Source: Cristatella mucedo
Lineage: Eukaryota; Bryozoa; Phylactolaemata; Cristatellidae
Direction of reading: 5' to 3'
Length of the DNA: 64,000 nucleotides
Assembly (NCBI GenBank): GCA_009760855.2
Contig: WPIO01000014.1
Span: 4,940,001 to 5,004,000, forward strand
The position numbers and the translations under genes were made by a program. Below, one piece after another: positions 61,486 through 64,000 of the stretch (positions within the stretch are counted from its first letter, which is position 1; each line of letters starts with the position of its first letter). The notes under the pieces were generated by a model. It saw only the letters and a list, made by a program, of their open reading frames with translations. It did no database searches and was not told where the DNA came from.

Positions 61486-61719
61486 CCTAGAATAAACAAG
61501 GATTGCGCAAACGATAAGAGGCAGCAGCAGCAGCTTGGCACTGCTCAGCTGACACGGCGCTCTGGCTCGCGGTCTGGCCAGGTAGGACACGGTAGCTCCG
61601 CTGCGGCCGCAGCCAGAAAGAAGATGTACGCACCAGCGGCAGTTATTCAAAAGCCGCCAGCTTTCTCCATTAAAGATCTCGCAGTTCAAAAATATTCGCA
61701 TTAAAAGCGACCACGTTTG

Positions 61720-61896
61720 CATGCTGACCCTGTGCATGCCACCCCTAGCTATGCTATTCATTTTGTTTGTTTATCAAGCATGATGTTGCTCACCGTTCGA
61801 TTGCATTTTCCTTTGCAGCAAATATAAAGCGCCCAGAGAGAGAGAGAGATTGAGTTCTCTGAGGGCGCTTTATCAAGTGCATTATTATTATTATTA
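61720..61896 (+). mobile_element. LINE 3' end
   Basis: TGCATGCTGACCCTGTGCAT through the conserved tail follows the 3' UTR of the LINE at 57.3-60.6 kb closely, with a GA-repeat expansion in the stem and a clean ATT repeat at the end. Confidence 0.88.
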
Positions 61897-62734
61897 ACGC
61901 GATCGATTGTATAATTTCCTAATTAAGGCTGCAGTGACCCCAATTAAAAAACAGTATGTTTAGCTGATTGCTAAGCGGATTGGACAGCTCATAGGTTTGC
62001 TGCACGTAAGCAGCAAAGAGGCTACGCAAAGTTTTCTCTATAAATTTCACGTAGTAGGGCAGTTCCTGCTTATATATAGTGTTTGGTCAAGTGTTACCAA
62101 CGAAGTGTAGCGGCTTTTACGTTCGGGCAGAACTAGGCCGCAGCACTCGTAAAGGTGCTAGTCTCAGCCATCGAACGACGGATACAAGTGAAAACTGAAC
62201 TTGGTATCGAGGCTAGTGACTTACAGGTGCAGCACCAATTCACGTGCATATGCCGACAGTGGTGGAATGTAGCAGCAACGCAGAGCGCCCATGCCTTAAG
62301 ATAATAGGTCCACATCGAGAGCGTTGAGAAGTCTACCCGACAGCGATGGAGGGTTGCAAGCATACAAGCATGTCAGCCACGGCGAACGTCATCCGTCGTA
62401 CGTTGCCTCTAGTGCTAGTCTCAGTTGCTACACTCTGCGTCTAGTGCGCTGACAACTCATCGAGCTCAATGCCTAAAGCACAACTGATTTAGTAAGCCGC
62501 CTGCCCAAAAATACGGCTCCTAACTGTAAGATTTAAGAAATAATAAATATTTCGGCAGTCATAATCCGGCTAATTTAATAGCGGTGCCGTTTCGCTTTCG
62601 TACGCCTAAAGAGCAGGTCAACTTGATAACAAGAGAGGCAGAACGTGAATAGCTGCAGATGTAGGGTCGTGGATCTCATATCAGCTTACAGCATCGACGG
62701 TGCAAAAGTTTAAATTGGTGCGCTTTTAATTTCT
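61897..62734. other. Unassigned stretch
   Basis: No gene, RNA or repeat was recognised on either strand. Confidence 0.35.
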
Positions 62735-63350
62735 TTACCAGTGCGGTGAAGTCAGGAGATTTCGTGACGCAAGTCGGGAGTGAGTTCCAGGCTTTGGGAG
62801 CATACGAACTAAATGCACGGTCTCCGACGGATTTGAGGATTGTACGAGGTATAGGCGAACAGATAGATTCCGAAAAGCGGATGGTACGATGCTTAGCTTG
62901 TTGGGGGAATAGATCTGATAAGTAGGATGGAGTAAAGAAATGAAGGGACCTGAAAGTGAGTGAAAAAACCTTGAAGTCGATTCGTTGCTTGACTGGTAGC
63001 CAGTGCAGGTCGGCGAGAGGTGGTGTGATGTGGCAGCGGCGACGCTAACGACAGAGAAGCCTAGCTGCAGAGTTTTACACCAGCTGTAAGCGTCTGATTG
63101 CACAGACCGGTAGACCAGCAAGCAATGAGTTACAGAAGTCAAAACGGGATGGCACAAATGCATGGACCAAGTTAGATGTGGGATCCCTGTCTAAAAAAGC
63201 CCGAAGTTTAGCAATGTTATGTATCTGAAAGTAGGCACACTTGACTGTGGAGCTGATGTGGTCATCTAATGAAAGGTCACTCTGGAACATGACACCTAGA
63301 TTTCGTGCAGATTCAACAGGAGATATGCTAGCAGAGCCAATTTCTAACAT
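62735..63350 (-). mobile_element. L2/CR1-like LINE 3' coding fragment
   Basis: Minus-strand frames give ARNLGVMFQSDLSLDDHISS, NLVHAFVPSRFDFCNSLLAG and RRLQLV, continuing in another frame to a GTHSRLASRNLLTS end. It is closely related to the plus-strand LINE at 59.7-60.3 kb but frameshifted and lacks the 3' tail. Confidence 0.88.
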
Positions 63351-63865
63351 ATATTTCAAAACAAAAAGATTATATAACTGAAGTTTCAGCGTTCATTATA
63401 GGTAAAAAATATCTAAAGGAAAACAAATTTTTAAAATTTCTTTTGAATGTGCAAAACGAACGAATTCAATTAAAGTAGAGCTAAAATGTCAATGTGGACG
63501 ATGCAATAACGTCATAAAATGTTCTGAAAACTCCACAGCATTGAAGAATCATCTGAAAATATACGGAATTGAATTTTAGGAAGAGCAAGAGAATGACTTT
63601 TCTGGAATGCGATAATGGCAAGCGTAGCACATAGAAATGTGCTCATATGTAAGTTATGACACCTTGATGGCAGGTTATTGTAAATGCATTTATGGAATCT
63701 GTACGAGCTCTTACGCGATAAATTGAATAAAAATATGTGGTAGACCGTAATAGCTTAACAAATAGTAGCCAATTAGAGCAGAATTCTCTGTGGATGGTTA
63801 CAGTATATTTCAAAACTGCTTGACTTGCAAACCATCGCCAGAATTTACTACACATCTGAGATCTT
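63351..63865. other. Unassigned AT-rich stretch
   Basis: AT-rich sequence with no recognisable gene or repeat. Confidence 0.35.
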
Positions 63866-64000
63866 AAAACGGCTACCGAAGAAATATGCACATCTAAATT
63901 GTTCCATGCATTCCTGAAATTCCGTCTCGACTTCTGTATCTCACTGATTGCTGGTCTTCCGGCCTGTGCTTACAACATATAGCTTACAATAAAAGCTTAC
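63866..64000 (+). mobile_element. LINE fragment, cut by the window end
   Basis: ATCTAAATTGTTCCATGCAT and CGTCTCGACTTCTGTATCTC correspond to the LVHAFVTSRLDFCNS coding region of the local LINEs, with frameshifts. Confidence 0.7.

Overview
The window is nuclear DNA from an animal, most likely an invertebrate; I cannot name the taxon. The evidence is a 27-exon gene with GT-AG introns, abundant L2/CR1-type LINE debris, tRNA-derived SINEs, an LTR retrotransposon and long microsatellites. There is no operon structure, ribosome binding site or CRISPR array. Only two genes can be identified with confidence, both on the + strand.

Region by region. (1) 1-1702: an intronless gene for an SRR1-like (SRRD) protein, with a GC-rich leader that carries a 17-bp tandem repeat. 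(2) 1703-4750: intergenic sequence with no gene I can support. (3) 4750-45200: a complete ATP-citrate lyase (ACLY) gene. All 27 coding exons were placed by hand. Every intron is GT-AG, every phase matches, and the exons sum to 3315 nt, coding for 1104 residues plus a stop (human ACLY is 1101). Catalytic residues are conserved, but the regulatory linker does not resemble the vertebrate one. The introns, up to about 5 kb, hold LINE and SINE pieces, a MITE-like element and mini- and microsatellites. (4) 45200-48000: gene-free sequence with a degenerate tandem duplication. (5) 48000-53400: a decayed LINE split by a very young LTR retrotransposon without coding capacity (49235-52984, minus strand; two LTRs of about 1.34 kb differing at four sites; tRNA-Lys primer site; CATC target duplication). 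(6) 53400-57300: mostly unassigned, with a tentative three-exon small gene. (7) 57290-60580: a nearly full-length but broken L2/CR1-like LINE, followed by further LINE 3' ends and a tentative terminal exon up to 64000.

ACLY and SRRD have no known pathway link; their adjacency is probably incidental. ACLY makes cytosolic acetyl-CoA from citrate for lipid synthesis and protein acetylation. The repeats do interact: one SINE family ends in the same 3' tail as the LINE family, so the LINE probably mobilised it, and the LTR element jumped into an older LINE copy. The most notable items are this LINE/SINE tail sharing, the young LTR insertion, the atypical ACLY linker, the intronless SRRD gene, and a CA microsatellite enclosed by perfect inverted repeats.
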